Assembly (NCBI RefSeq): GCF_020164955.1 | Contig: NZ_JAIUHG010000010.1 | Location: 62,001-126,000 of the forward strand | Reading direction: 5' to 3' | Origin: Mesorhizobium sp. CA8 | Lineage (GTDB): Bacteria > Pseudomonadota > Alphaproteobacteria > Rhizobiales > Rhizobiaceae | Length of the DNA: 64,000 nucleotides | Shown: positions 1 to 7,373 of the stretch, piece after piece | Position numbering within the stretch: the stretch's first letter is position 1 | How the letters are laid out: every line of letters starts with the position of its first letter | Program-made: the position numbers and the translations under genes | Notes under the pieces: generated by a model | The model's input: only the letters and a program-made list of their open reading frames with translations | The model's database searches: none | Told to the model about the DNA's origin: nothing

Positions 1-832
1 GCAGCCTTTCCGCCCCGGCATTCATATAGTCCAGCCGCCCCTCGGCATCGGTGCTGATCACCGCCTGGCCGATCGAGGCCAATGTGATCTGAGCACGCTC
101 GCGCTCGGCATTGAGGGCCGTCTGAAATGCCTGGCGCTGTTTCATCAGCTTGCGCGTGCGCCAAACGGCGAGCAGGATAAGCAGGGCAGCGGTGGCGAGA
201 TTGGCCGCCGTTAGCGCCATCTTGATGACGCGCGATCCCTCGCCGAGGCTGTCGGAAAAGGCCTTGGCGAGCGGCCCGATCCGGCGGTCGAGCTGGTGGA
301 TTTCCGCTTTCCAGAGACCGGTCTCGGTCGGCGAGGCCGGCCCGTTCTCGAGCCTGCGATGCATGTCGTCGCCAAGTCTTTCGATGGCGAGGATCATCTC
401 GTCGGCATCCGTCCAGTGCCGGATCGCGGTGTCGAGATAGCTGACGCCGCGGAAATTCCGAAACAGCCAGATCAGGCCGGCGACATCGTCTGGGTGGTTG
501 TTGCCGCCAAGAAAGCCAAGCCTGGCCGCGTTCGCGTCGGGCTCGGCCTGTTCGAGCGCAAGCCGCGCCGCGCGATCGGCGAGCGGCACGGCGATGGCCT
601 GACGATATTCGTTGAAATACTCTTCCCGACCGGTGTCGGCATAAAGGCTGAGGAAATAGATGGCGTGCTTCTGCCCCTTCGACCATTGGCTTTCGCCGCC
701 GACATAGGCGCGGACGGCAGACAGCGTGTGGAGGCTGAGCGTCGCAACCAGCGCCTGGGTCAGGACGACCGCGACGAAAGGCCAGACCAGTCCGATGAGA
801 CGCGGGGCGGCGTCGGTCGATGAGAGCTTCAT
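1..832 (-). CDS. Membrane sensor protein with PAS domain (5' part; runs off the window)
   Basis: The reading frame starts at an ATG at 832 and is still open at base 1, so only about 277 N-terminal residues are seen. They show a first membrane helix (about residues 12-34), an extracytoplasmic stretch of about 170 residues, a second helix (about 205-224), a charged linker and the beginning of a PAS domain (ASIGQAVISTDAEGRLDYMN, from about 249). This layout is usual for membrane-bound sensors ending in GGDEF/EAL or histidine kinase modules; the output domain lies outside the window, so which one applies cannot be decided. It probably senses an external or membrane signal. The upstream gap to the next gene is about 300 bases. 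Confidence 0.75.
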   Translation of the reverse strand, partial: MKLSSTDAAPRLIGLVWPFVAVVLTQALVATLSLHTLSAVRAYVGGESQWSKGQKHAIYFLSLYADTGREEYFNEYRQAIAVPLADRAARLALEQAEPDANAARLGFLGGNNHPDDVAGLIWLFRNFRGVSYLDTAIRHWTDADEMILAIERLGDDMHRRLENGPASPTETGLWKAEIHQLDRRIGPLAKAFSDSLGEGSRVIKMALTAANLATAALLILLAVWRTRKLMKQRQAFQTALNAERERAQITLASIGQAVISTDAEGRLDYMNAGAERL

Positions 833-1131
833 CCCATTCCCATCGAGCTAGCGCTGGCTCCCTCAGTGTCTGTCCGACCGGCTCATCCGTCGGTTGAGAC
901 GATAGTCTTCCCCGCATGTCGCGCGGTTACTGGCGACATCGATCCAGATAGCGCGCCTGGCTTAACGGCCGATAAATTTGTCCAGTATTTGTTTCGTGAC
1001 TTATTGCTAAGCAACAGAAGGATGCTTACGTCGCGTGATCGCGACATTTGGCGCATAGTATCGATCCACAGTGCGAGGGCGGGGAAGAAAAGCCGGCAAC
1101 ATCAATCCGATAGAACCCGGGCAGCCGCGCC
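833..1131. other. Intergenic region without a supported gene
   Basis: This stretch lies upstream of the membrane sensor and downstream of the first DUF1801 gene. Open frames here show no recognisable domain or ribosome site. It is less GC-rich than the genes around 960-1030 and holds two short palindromes (TTGCT-A-AGCAA near 1005 and a GTCGCG/CGCGAC pair near 1030-1046), so it probably carries the sensor's promoter. Confidence 0.4.
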
Positions 1132-1530
1132 TCAGCGCTTGGTCTTGGATTTGTTGAGGGCCACGGCCTCGCGGACGAGCGCCTTCAGGGCATCGGCGTC
1201 AATCGTGTCGCCGTCCTTGAAATCGATGGCGCGCCTCGTATTACCTTCGAGGCTGGAGTTGAAGAGCTTCTTGGGATCGGGCAGCGCCGCGCCCCTGGCG
1301 AAAGTCAGCTTGACGACGGCCTTGTAGGTCTCGCCCGTGCAGATCATGCCGGCATCCTCCCAGACGGGCACGCCGCGCCATTTCCACGTCTCGACGGCTT
1401 CGGGGGCAGCCTCCCTGATAAGAGCGCGGAGCCGGGCGAGCGTCTCGCCCCGCCAGTCGCCCAGCTCCTTGATCCGTCCGTCGATCAGCTCGGACGCAGA
1501 CTTGCCATCCTGTACGTCGCCTTGTTGCAT
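1132..1530 (-). CDS. DUF1801 domain protein
   Basis: A 132-residue cytoplasmic protein of the DUF1801/YdhG-like family. Typical features are the central segment VETWKWRGVPVWEDAGMICT and the later KLTFARGAALPDPKKLFN, followed by a lysine-rich tail. The family fold resembles iron-chaperone frataxin-like proteins, but its cellular role is not settled. I chose the ATG at 1530 because AGGAGAA lies just upstream; longer in-frame starts run into non-conserved, arginine-rich sequence. A second DUF1801 gene follows immediately upstream on the same strand, so the pair may be an old duplication. Confidence 0.8.
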   Translation of the reverse strand: MQQGDVQDGKSASELIDGRIKELGDWRGETLARLRALIREAAPEAVETWKWRGVPVWEDAGMICTGETYKAVVKLTFARGAALPDPKKLFNSSLEGNTRRAIDFKDGDTIDADALKALVREAVALNKSKTKR

Positions 1531-1607
1531 GTCCGGTTCTCCTCGATGCTGGATAAGAGATCGCCACCATGGCCCTTTCGGGAGACGGCGCTTAATTTTT
1601 CGTGCGC

Positions 1608-2051
1608 TTACATCCGTTCGCCGGGCAGCTGGCTCGCCTGCTTCACCCAAGAAACGAATTGCTCCTCGTCGAGCCGGTCGTTCTCATGGATGCGGAAATA
1701 GCGTGTGTCCTTGCTCCTGGATTCAACAGGCGGCACGGGCTTCAGCGACAGGCCACGAAAGAACGCCATCTTGATGTATTTGGCGAAGCAATGGATGCCG
1801 AGGAACCAGCCCTCGCCTTCCATGCCGTAGAAGGGAGAGTTCCATTTGACGGCCTTTTGCACACCAGGAACGGTCTGCACAATGAGCCGGTCGAGCCGGC
1901 GCCCGACTTCGCTCTTCCAGCCCGGCATCGCCGCGATATAAGCCTGCACGGGAGCATCGCCGTAGCCCTTGGCGATCTGCGGGTTGCCGCCGGAAAGCAG
2001 GACGGGCTTCGTGTCCGGAGACGCGGCGGCCTTCGATTTCGCCTGCGCCAT
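1608..2051 (-). CDS. DUF1801 domain protein, second copy
   Basis: A 147-residue DUF1801 protein, distinct in sequence from its neighbour. The conserved core reads VQKAVKWNSPFYGMEGEGWF, then an aromatic segment (FAKYIKMAFFRG) and a C-terminal region with FVSWVKQASQLP. No signal peptide or membrane helix is visible. The ATG at 2051 is preferred because the N-terminal stretch of the longer frame overlaps the membrane protein gene upstream. The 29-base gap to that gene suggests co-transcription. Biochemical function is not known from sequence. Confidence 0.8.
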   Translation of the reverse strand: MAQAKSKAAASPDTKPVLLSGGNPQIAKGYGDAPVQAYIAAMPGWKSEVGRRLDRLIVQTVPGVQKAVKWNSPFYGMEGEGWFLGIHCFAKYIKMAFFRGLSLKPVPPVESRSKDTRYFRIHENDRLDEEQFVSWVKQASQLPGERM

Positions 2052-2080
2052 CAGACCGATCCCGTGCGCTCGCCCGCCGG

Positions 2081-2284
2081 CTACCCGCGCCATTTGACGG
2101 CATAGGGCAGCACGAACATATAGAGGCCGCTGAACAGCAGCAGGAAAAGCGGGATCAACGGCGAATAGACGATCCAGGCGGGCGGCGGGCCCATGGCCAT
2201 GGCGGCGAAATTGGCAATGACGGTGACGGTGAAGATGATCGAAAGCCAGCGGTGAAGCTGCCTGATCCATTTGCTCCAGTTCAA
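2081..2284 (-). CDS. Small membrane protein with two predicted helices
   Basis: A 67-residue protein with two hydrophobic stretches (about residues 12-30 and 40-60) and a positively charged C-terminus ending VKWRG. The best start is a TTG at 2284, because an AAGGGAGG ribosome site (2291-2298) ends six bases upstream; a longer TTG start at 2302 would lie inside that site. I do not recognise a family with certainty. It precedes a DUF1801 gene on the same strand and may share its transcript. Confidence 0.6.
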   Translation of the reverse strand: MNWSKWIRQLHRWLSIIFTVTVIANFAAMAMGPPPAWIVYSPLIPLFLLLFSGLYMFVLPYAVKWRG

Positions 2285-2324
2285 TTCCAACCTCCCTTGC
2301 AAATGACGAGACGGATCGAGCGGC

Positions 2325-2717
2325 CTACCAGCGCGCCAACTGCGAAAGCTGAATGAGGTTGCCGCAGGTGTCGTTGAGCTGTGCGATGGTCGCGCCGGTC
2401 ACTGCTGTCGGCGCCATGGCAAAGCTGCCGCCATTGGCCTTGATGCGCTCATGATCTGCCTTGATGTCGTCGGTGAACAGCATCAGCGCCGGCTGCCCCT
2501 GCTTGAAGATGGCCTGCTGATAGGTCTTTGCCGCCGGATTGTCGTTCAGGGCCAGCTGCAGCTCGGTGCCGTCAGGATCGTCCGGCGAGACGACAGTCAG
2601 CCAGCGAAACGGGCCGTTGGTGAAGTCGGCCTTCTTGGTGAAGCCCAGCACGTCGGTATAGAAGCCGAGGGCCTTTTCCTGGTCGTCGACATAGATGCTG
2701 GTCAGCTTGATCTTCAT
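2325..2717 (-). CDS. VOC family protein (glyoxalase/bleomycin-resistance fold)
   Basis: A 130-residue single VOC domain. It opens MKIKLTSIYVDDQEKALGFY, has the characteristic second-half strand ALMLFTDDI and ends GNLIQLSQL. VOC proteins use paired beta-alpha-beta-beta-beta modules, often binding a metal, for lyase, dioxygenase or antibiotic-binding roles; the substrate cannot be told here. It is the last gene of an ArsR-SRPBCC-VOC series read leftwards, an arrangement common in soil alphaproteobacteria, where the ArsR repressor probably controls all three. Confidence 0.85.
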   Translation of the reverse strand: MKIKLTSIYVDDQEKALGFYTDVLGFTKKADFTNGPFRWLTVVSPDDPDGTELQLALNDNPAAKTYQQAIFKQGQPALMLFTDDIKADHERIKANGGSFAMAPTAVTGATIAQLNDTCGNLIQLSQLARW

Positions 2718-2795
2718 TTTGGTGCCTCCACTGCTTACGCCTGCGGTTTGCCGCCCCGCCAGGGCCGTGTCTGTCTTTTGAAGCTTCGGCGGACG

Positions 2796-3200
2796 TCAAT
2801 CGATCCGCGAAAGCAGCTGCTCCAGGGCCGTGAAGTTGCGCTTCCAGCCCACCGTGGCGCCGCGGTAGTACGGCTCCTGGTCGGTGCGGAAACCGACCTG
2901 CTCCATGCGCAGACGCGTGCCCCTGCCCGTCGGGGTGAGCGTCCAGGTGACGACGCTCTCGAGATCCTTGGTGTCCCAGCTGTAGGACAGCGTCCTGTTT
3001 GGCTCGACCGTCCGCACCTGGCAGTCGACGCCTCCCCATTCCGCGCTCAGGCTGAAGCGATGGTCCACGACCGGCTTGAAGCTGTTCTTCATCAACCACT
3101 CCTCGATGAGATGCGGTTGGGTGAGCGCACGCCAGATCTTTTCCGGCGGAAAAGGTATCTCGCGCTCGACGATGACGGAGCGCGTTGCGGCTTCATTCAT
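2796..3200 (-). CDS. SRPBCC/AHSA1-type domain protein
   Basis: A 134-residue START-like hydrophobic-cavity protein. The AHSA1 signature is clear: EREIPFPPEKIWRALTQPHL near the N-terminus, EWLMKNSFKPVVDHRF after it, and a C-terminal amphipathic helix (GWKRNFTALEQLLSRID). The ATG at 3200 overlaps the ArsR stop by four bases (ATGA), indicating translational coupling. This coupling of an ArsR repressor and an AHSA1 protein is widespread, but its physiological ligand is not known. Confidence 0.87.
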   Translation of the reverse strand: MNEAATRSVIVEREIPFPPEKIWRALTQPHLIEEWLMKNSFKPVVDHRFSLSAEWGGVDCQVRTVEPNRTLSYSWDTKDLESVVTWTLTPTGRGTRLRMEQVGFRTDQEPYYRGATVGWKRNFTALEQLLSRID

Positions 3201-3520
3201 TGATCCATCCTTTTGAGCAGGTCTTCCAGATCGTCGAACCGGCTTTCCCAAAACCCCGCCATGTCGCGCGTCCAGTCCATCAAGGGCGCAAGCGCCTTGA
3301 GTTGCGCGCTGTAATGGGTCTGGCGCCCTTCATGACGGTCACGCACCAGACCCGCCTCCTTGAGCACGCCCAGATGCTTCGACACCGCCGGCTGCGATAC
3401 GCCGGCCTGCGCGGTGAGGGCTCCGACCGTCTGCTCGCCCTGACGGCACAGACGTTCGAAGATGGCGCGCCGCGTCGGATCGGCAAGCGTCCTGAACAGC
3501 ATGTCATGCGCGGTCGTCAT
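3197..3520 (-). CDS. ArsR-family transcriptional regulator
   Basis: A 107-residue winged-helix repressor. It starts with the typical LFRTLADPTRRAIFERLCRQ, has the recognition helix QAGVSQPAVSKHLGVLKEAG, and the wing DRHEGRQTHYS. The metal-binding ELCV(C)DL motif of classical metal-sensing ArsR proteins is absent, so it belongs to the non-metal branch usually linked to SRPBCC genes. It is the first gene of the ArsR-SRPBCC-VOC run and probably autoregulates. Confidence 0.9.
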   Translation of the reverse strand: MTTAHDMLFRTLADPTRRAIFERLCRQGEQTVGALTAQAGVSQPAVSKHLGVLKEAGLVRDRHEGRQTHYSAQLKALAPLMDWTRDMAGFWESRFDDLEDLLKRMDQ

Positions 3521-3741
3521 TCTGATCGATAACCCGTTGGCTATTGATTAACGTATAACCACTGGGATATGTATGAGTCAAGCAGCGAATGGGGGGCCAC
3601 TCGAATCGCAACGCCTAAGGTGCGTCCGCCTCGGAACAATCGGGGGAAGCGAATGAAACAGGAGCCGCTGGCCGGGGAGTGGCTCCGGGCGCTGGCCGGC
3701 ACGCCGCGAACTCTTCCGAACGACACTGAACAGGGGATGGC

Positions 3742-4203
3742 TTATGCCGCCGCCGGTACCGTCAGATCCCTCAGCAGCGTCGAAAGCTCCGGCTCGTCGA
3801 TGAGCAATGCGGCGTCTGCCGCCGGCAGCCACGCGCGCTGCCGGTTCGCGGCTTCCTGCCAGTCGGCAAGCTCCTCGGTTACCTCGAGCAGATAGACCAC
3901 AACGTCGACGGGAATGAATCCGTCGGTCATGCGTTTCCAATAGGAATAGGTGCCGGCAGGCTGCTTCAGCGCCTTGCCCAGAACGCCGGCTTCTTCCTGG
4001 GCTTCGATCGTTGCCGCCTTGCGCCCGCTCTTGCCCTTCATCGGCCAACCCTTCGGCACGATGAAGCGCCGCGTGGTGCGTGAGGTGACCAGCAACACTT
4101 CGGGGCTGCCGTCCTCTCGCAGCCGATACGGAATGGCCGCCACCTGGCGAATCCGTTGGCCTTTCCTGGCTTTGCGAACTGCTTTCTTCTTGATCGTTGT
4201 CAT
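3742..4203 (-). CDS. NUDIX hydrolase
   Basis: A 153-residue NUDIX protein. The NUDIX box is visible around residues 54-77 (PKGWPMKGKSG, then IEAQEEAG); the EExxG metal-binding end is intact, whereas the early Glu of the consensus is Lys, as is frequent in the DIPP-like subgroup acting on diphosphoinositol polyphosphates or dinucleoside polyphosphates. A basic N-terminus (MTTIKKKAVRKARKGQ) precedes the domain. I chose the ATG at 4203 rather than 4272 because conservation begins there. A palindromic repeat lies directly upstream (4277-4382). Exact substrate unknown. Confidence 0.82.
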   Translation of the reverse strand: MTTIKKKAVRKARKGQRIRQVAAIPYRLREDGSPEVLLVTSRTTRRFIVPKGWPMKGKSGRKAATIEAQEEAGVLGKALKQPAGTYSYWKRMTDGFIPVDVVVYLLEVTEELADWQEAANRQRAWLPAADAALLIDEPELSTLLRDLTVPAAA

Positions 4204-4276
4204 CCCAAGTTTCGATGAGAGCAGCGTCTTGCCGCACGCTATCCGCGTCGCAAAAAACCTGTCCTCCTGCAAACCC

Positions 4277-4382
4277 TAGAGCGTTTCGCCGTTTCACGGA
4301 AACGGCGAACCGCTCTATCTCTTTAGTTTTGACGCAGTTCCTGACGGAGAACCGTGTCACACTTTTCCTGGAATTGCTCTAG
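4277..4382. repeat. Dispersed palindromic repeat, family A, copy 1
   Basis: A two-part element. The front part is a hairpin beginning AGAGCG and ending GAACCGCTCT with a short ACGG loop. The back part carries the family core TCACACTTTTCCTGGAATTG and ends in an AGAGCAATTCC-type inverted end. Its left GCAATTCC end is altered here to GCAGTTCC. Other copies lie at 5743, 6163, 14911, 35724 and 62567. It sits between the NUDIX gene and the Gln-rich secreted protein gene. Confidence 0.8.
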
Positions 4383-4452
4383 AACCACCGCCCTTGCAAT
4401 CCGGCATTTCGCCAGCAAGTAAGTCGGCTAATAAACTGAAAAAACAAAAATG

Positions 4453-4743
4453 TCAGCGGCAAACCCTGGAAATCGTGTTGCCGACCGCTTCCATCCGGCA
4501 CGTCTTGTCAAATACCGGCACATCGGGCTGGCTCCTGGGCGGGGCTGGCCGGTCGAGTTCGCGATAGATTTGCTGCTGCTGCTGGTATTGCTGCCGCTGC
4601 AACCGGTTCTGCAACTGCTGCAGCTCATTCTGCTGCACCAATGCGTTGCGGTTCGTCGGGATGACGATTTGCGCATAAGACGGCGCAATCACAGAAACCG
4701 AGGCCGCCAGCACGGCGCCTGCTAGAACAGCCAGACGAAGCAT
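4453..4743 (-). CDS. Small secreted Gln-rich protein
   Basis: A 96-residue protein with a Sec signal peptide (MLRLAVLAGAVLAA, predicted cleavage after PSYA), then a Gln-rich coiled segment (QQNELQQLQNRLQRQQYQQQ) and a proline-containing tail with two cysteines (KTCRMEAVGNTISRVCR) that may form a disulfide. It is probably periplasmic. I chose the ATG at 4743 because GGGAG stands eight bases upstream; ATGs at 4758 and 4779 lack a ribosome site. No function can be assigned. Confidence 0.65.
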   Translation of the reverse strand: MLRLAVLAGAVLAASVSVIAPSYAQIVIPTNRNALVQQNELQQLQNRLQRQQYQQQQQIYRELDRPAPPRSQPDVPVFDKTCRMEAVGNTISRVCR

Positions 4744-5121
4744 TCGCAAGGCTCCCATACGAAAAACCATGCGTCTCATATAGTGCGGACGGCCAATAAC
4801 GCTATGGGCAACTGCGAAACGTGATCGGCTCACGCAAGCCGCTCGATCGACTATGCCGTGACGCCGGCGCTGGAGGTCGGGGCCGACATCCCGCCGCCGC
4901 CGAGAATCTGCCCGGCAATCCGGCATTGCACTTGACGGAAGCCATCGATTCGCCGCTCTATCCGGTCGGCGCCGGGCTGGAGCTCAATGGCGTTAACGGC
5001 GTCCGGGTTGGCTGTCAGGTACAACGGCGCTTTCGGACAAACGATCAAGCAGAACGCGGTCAGCGCGCCTCTGAAGGTCAGCTTCCAGCTGACGCGGGGG
5101 CGACGGCCAAGAAGGGATCTC
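4744..5121. other. Divergent gap between two secreted-protein genes
   Basis: No gene is well supported in these 378 bases. A leftward frame covering 4851-5121 reads rather protein-like but starts inside the IalB-type gene, and a rightward frame from 4987 is an N-terminal extension of that gene without ribosome site. The stretch presumably holds promoters for both flanking genes and perhaps decayed coding sequence. Confidence 0.4.
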
Positions 5122-5718
5122 ATGAGGACGAAGTACGCGTATCTCGCAGCGATGCTGGCAGCCGCCTGCATTGCCGGTGTGCCGGCGGCGGGACTTGCCG
5201 CGCAGAACAAGACCGACAAAATGGCTCCAGCGGCCCAGCCCACCGACGCGGCGGCCAAGCCGCAACTGCCGGGCGGCGCCTCGGCGCTGTCGGAGACGCA
5301 TGGCGACTGGACGGTCAACTGCCAGGTCACCGGCACCAACAAGGTCTGCAGCCTGTCGCATCAGCAGTTCAACAAGCAGAGCGGCCAGCGGCTGCTAGCG
5401 ATCGAATTGACGACCAAGACCGGCCAGGACGCCGCCGGCACGCTGGCGCTGCCCTTCGGGCTTGCCTTGGCCAACGGAATCTCGTTCGAAATCGACGACA
5501 AGAAGCTGGATGGCACGTTGCAGTTCAACACTTGCCAGGCGGTAGGTTGCCTGGTGCCGGTGACGTTCGATGCCAATATCACGCCGTTGCTGCAGAATGG
5601 CACCACGCTGAAGGTCAACGCCACGGCGGCCGACACGACGCAGCCGATCTCCTTCACCATCTCGCTCAACGGCTTCGGCAGCGCCCTGGCGCGGACGGCG
5701 GACCTGTCGGCGGACTGA
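5122..5718 (+). CDS. Invasion-associated locus B (IalB) family protein
   Basis: A 198-residue exported protein. It has a signal peptide (YLAAMLAAACIAGVPAAGLAA), a proline/alanine-rich linker, then the IalB domain: GDWTVNCQ, KVCSLSHQQF, LPFGLAL and the cysteine pair NTCQAVGC, the usual disulfide pattern. The family takes its name from the Bartonella invasion locus; in free-living rhizobia it is a periplasmic or surface protein of unsettled role. The ATG at 5122 follows AAGGGAT; an upstream in-frame start at 4987 would put unrelated residues before the signal peptide. Confidence 0.85.
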   Translation: MRTKYAYLAAMLAAACIAGVPAAGLAAQNKTDKMAPAAQPTDAAAKPQLPGGASALSETHGDWTVNCQVTGTNKVCSLSHQQFNKQSGQRLLAIELTTKTGQDAAGTLALPFGLALANGISFEIDDKKLDGTLQFNTCQAVGCLVPVTFDANITPLLQNGTTLKVNATAADTTQPISFTISLNGFGSALARTADLSAD

Positions 5719-5742
5719 CCGGCGAACCAAGCGTATTCGTCT

Positions 5743-5803
5743 TAGAGCTGTTCTACGCAATTCCGGACGGATAACCGCTACACACTTTTCCTGGAATGGC
5801 TCA
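5743..5803. repeat. Dispersed palindromic repeat, family A, copy 2
   Basis: Only the back hairpin is present: GCAATTCCGGACGG on the left, the CACACTTTTCCTGGAAT core on the right, and an imperfect AGAGC/GGCTC end pair. It lies 24 bases after the IalB-type gene and overlaps the 3' end of the decayed gene at 5778-5978. Confidence 0.75.
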
Positions 5804-5978
5804 GGGCGACCGGCGGATGCCTGTCGCCCTCTTCGTTCCAATCGACTTCGCGCAACCGATAGCCGACGCCGGTCTCGGTGATGATGTCAGAAACCTCGCC
5901 GCGCTTCACCAGGTCGGCCAGGCCCAGGGCATCGGAGTTGGTGTAGGTATCGAGCAGGCTCTCCGAAATCGCAGCCAT
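5778..5978 (-). pseudogene. Chimeric gene remnant: amidase N-terminus joined to response-regulator C-terminus
   Basis: A 66-codon frame with a strong ribosome site (GGGAGGAACAC before the ATG at 5978). Residues 1-30 resemble the start of amidase-signature enzymes (NSDALGLADLVKRGEVS). Directly after this comes IITETGVGYRLRE, the hallmark last strand of OmpR/KdpE-type winged-helix response regulators. The frame then runs into repeat DNA and stops. Neither half could work, so this looks like a deletion that fused the start of one gene to the end of another. A short expressed peptide cannot be excluded because the start signals are intact. Confidence 0.6.
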
Positions 5979-6020
5979 GTGTTCCTCCCGTCAGGTTCTT
6001 GCCGGAGGCTGAGAATGGCC

Positions 6021-6152
6021 CGGCGGCTCCCCTCACCCAGCCTCCGCTTCGCTCGGCTGACCTCTCCGGCGGGGACAGGAGATCGTCAGCGTCGGCGCCA
6101 ACCTCTTCTCCCCACCGGGAGAAGGTGGCCGCGAAGCGGCCGGATGAGAGGG
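6021..6152. repeat. Large palindromic repeat, family B, degenerate copy
   Basis: Contains the family marks GGAGAAGGTGGC, a GCGAAG-centred small hairpin and CCGGATGAGAGGG, preceded by a CTCCCCTCACCCAGCCTCCG stretch. It is less symmetrical than the copies at 11523 and 31145. It lies between the chimeric remnant and the Gfo/Idh/MocA gene; no gene is seen here. Confidence 0.65.
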
Positions 6153-6162
6153 CTGGCGCGGC

Positions 6163-6214
6163 GTCTTTGTTTTTGGCGGAAAACCGCTACGCACTTTTCC
6201 TGGAGTTGCTCTAG
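6163..6214. repeat. Dispersed palindromic repeat, family A, copy 3 (left-truncated)
   Basis: Carries TTTGTTTTTGGCGGAAAACC and the core CACTTTTCCTGGAGTTGCTC but lacks the left GCAATTCC end. Its right end overlaps the last codons of the Gfo/Idh/MocA gene, whose stop is at 6211, so the repeat supplies that gene's terminal residues. Confidence 0.7.
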
Positions 6215-7302
6215 GTCAGCTCGACGGTCCGCTTCTCCGCGATGCTCTGCTCGGCCGCCAGCACGATGCGCAGGCTGTTGACCGCGGCATCCATCTGCTC
6301 GCTGAGATCAAGGTCCTCGCGGATGGCGCGCAGGAAGAAAGCCTGCTCGCGGTCGCAGAGCTCCTGGTGGCCGGGTTCATCCTCCATGCTGACGATCTCG
6401 TCGGGTTTGGTAAAATTCTTGTCGCCGTCGACCTGCGCATAATGGATCTTCAACGCGTCGGTCTTGGTGTGGCGGTCGATGTCGGCGGAGTCCGAGACTT
6501 CCTCCGCCTCCTTGGCGCTGCTCCCCGACTGGCCGGCGACGATCGAGACGGCGCCTTTCGGACCGACCACGTCCTTCACGAAATAGGCGGTCTCGCTCAT
6601 CATCGGACCCCAGCCCGCCTCGTACCAGCCGACCGAGCCGTCATCGAAGGTGACGTGGAGATGGCCGTAATTCTGCTTGTCGGCCTCGGCCCAGAGTTTT
6701 GCGCCGATGCCGTGCACACGCACCGGCTTGGCGCCGGTCAGCTGGCACATGACGTCGACATAGTGCACGCCGCAGTCGACGATCGGGATCAGCGAGTCGA
6801 TCAGGTTCTTGTGCCAGTGCCAGGCACTGCCGCTGCTCTGCTGGTTGAGGTTGAGGCGCATCACCAGCGGCTTGCCGAGCGTCTTGCCGACCTCGATGAA
6901 TTTGATCCAGGACGGGTGTACTCGCAGGATGTAGCCCAGCACCAGCTTGCGGTTCTTCGAGCGCGCGGCGGCCACAACCTTCTCGGCATCCGCGATGTTG
7001 GTGGCGAGAGGCTTTTCCATGAACACATGGCAGTTGGCGGCGATCGCCTTCAGCGCATATTCGGCATGTGTGTTGGGCCAGCTGTTGATGGAGACGGCGT
7101 CCGGCTTCGTCTCCTTCAGCGCCAGGTCGAAATCCTCGTAGAGAGGGTAGCCGGCGAGCTCCTTCGGGATCTTCTTGTTGCTCTTGATCGAGCGGCTCAT
7201 GATGCCGACGATCTCGAAGCCGTCGGAGCGGTGATAGGCGCTGGCATGGGAGGCGCCCATATTGCCCAGACCAACCACCAGGATTCTCACTTTGCCGGCC
7301 AT
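6211..7302 (-). CDS. Gfo/Idh/MocA family oxidoreductase
   Basis: A 363-residue NAD(P)-dependent dehydrogenase. The N-terminal Rossmann fold has VGLGNMGASHASAYHRSDGF, and the family motif EKP appears in HVFMEKPLATN at about residue 95. The C-terminal domain carries DCGVHYVDVMCQL, matching the G-x-H-xx-D catalytic region. Such enzymes oxidise sugars, inositols or their derivatives. It reads in the same direction as the ABC importer upstream (binding protein ends 71 bases before it) and is probably the last gene of that operon, so its substrate may be the imported compound. The substrate is not evident. Confidence 0.88.
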   Translation of the reverse strand: MAGKVRILVVGLGNMGASHASAYHRSDGFEIVGIMSRSIKSNKKIPKELAGYPLYEDFDLALKETKPDAVSINSWPNTHAEYALKAIAANCHVFMEKPLATNIADAEKVVAAARSKNRKLVLGYILRVHPSWIKFIEVGKTLGKPLVMRLNLNQQSSGSAWHWHKNLIDSLIPIVDCGVHYVDVMCQLTGAKPVRVHGIGAKLWAEADKQNYGHLHVTFDDGSVGWYEAGWGPMMSETAYFVKDVVGPKGAVSIVAGQSGSSAKEAEEVSDSADIDRHTKTDALKIHYAQVDGDKNFTKPDEIVSMEDEPGHQELCDREQAFFLRAIREDLDLSEQMDAAVNSLRIVLAAEQSIAEKRTVELT

Positions 7303-7373
7303 CGAAGCCTCCTCGATGCTTGAACGTTAATTCGGGCGGCGCATCACGCCGCCCGTTGGTCGGTCGGTCTGCC

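Noticed and set aside
4987-5121. N-terminal extension of the IalB-type protein
   Set aside because: It would put 45 unrelated residues before a good signal peptide; the ATG at 5122 has its own ribosome site.
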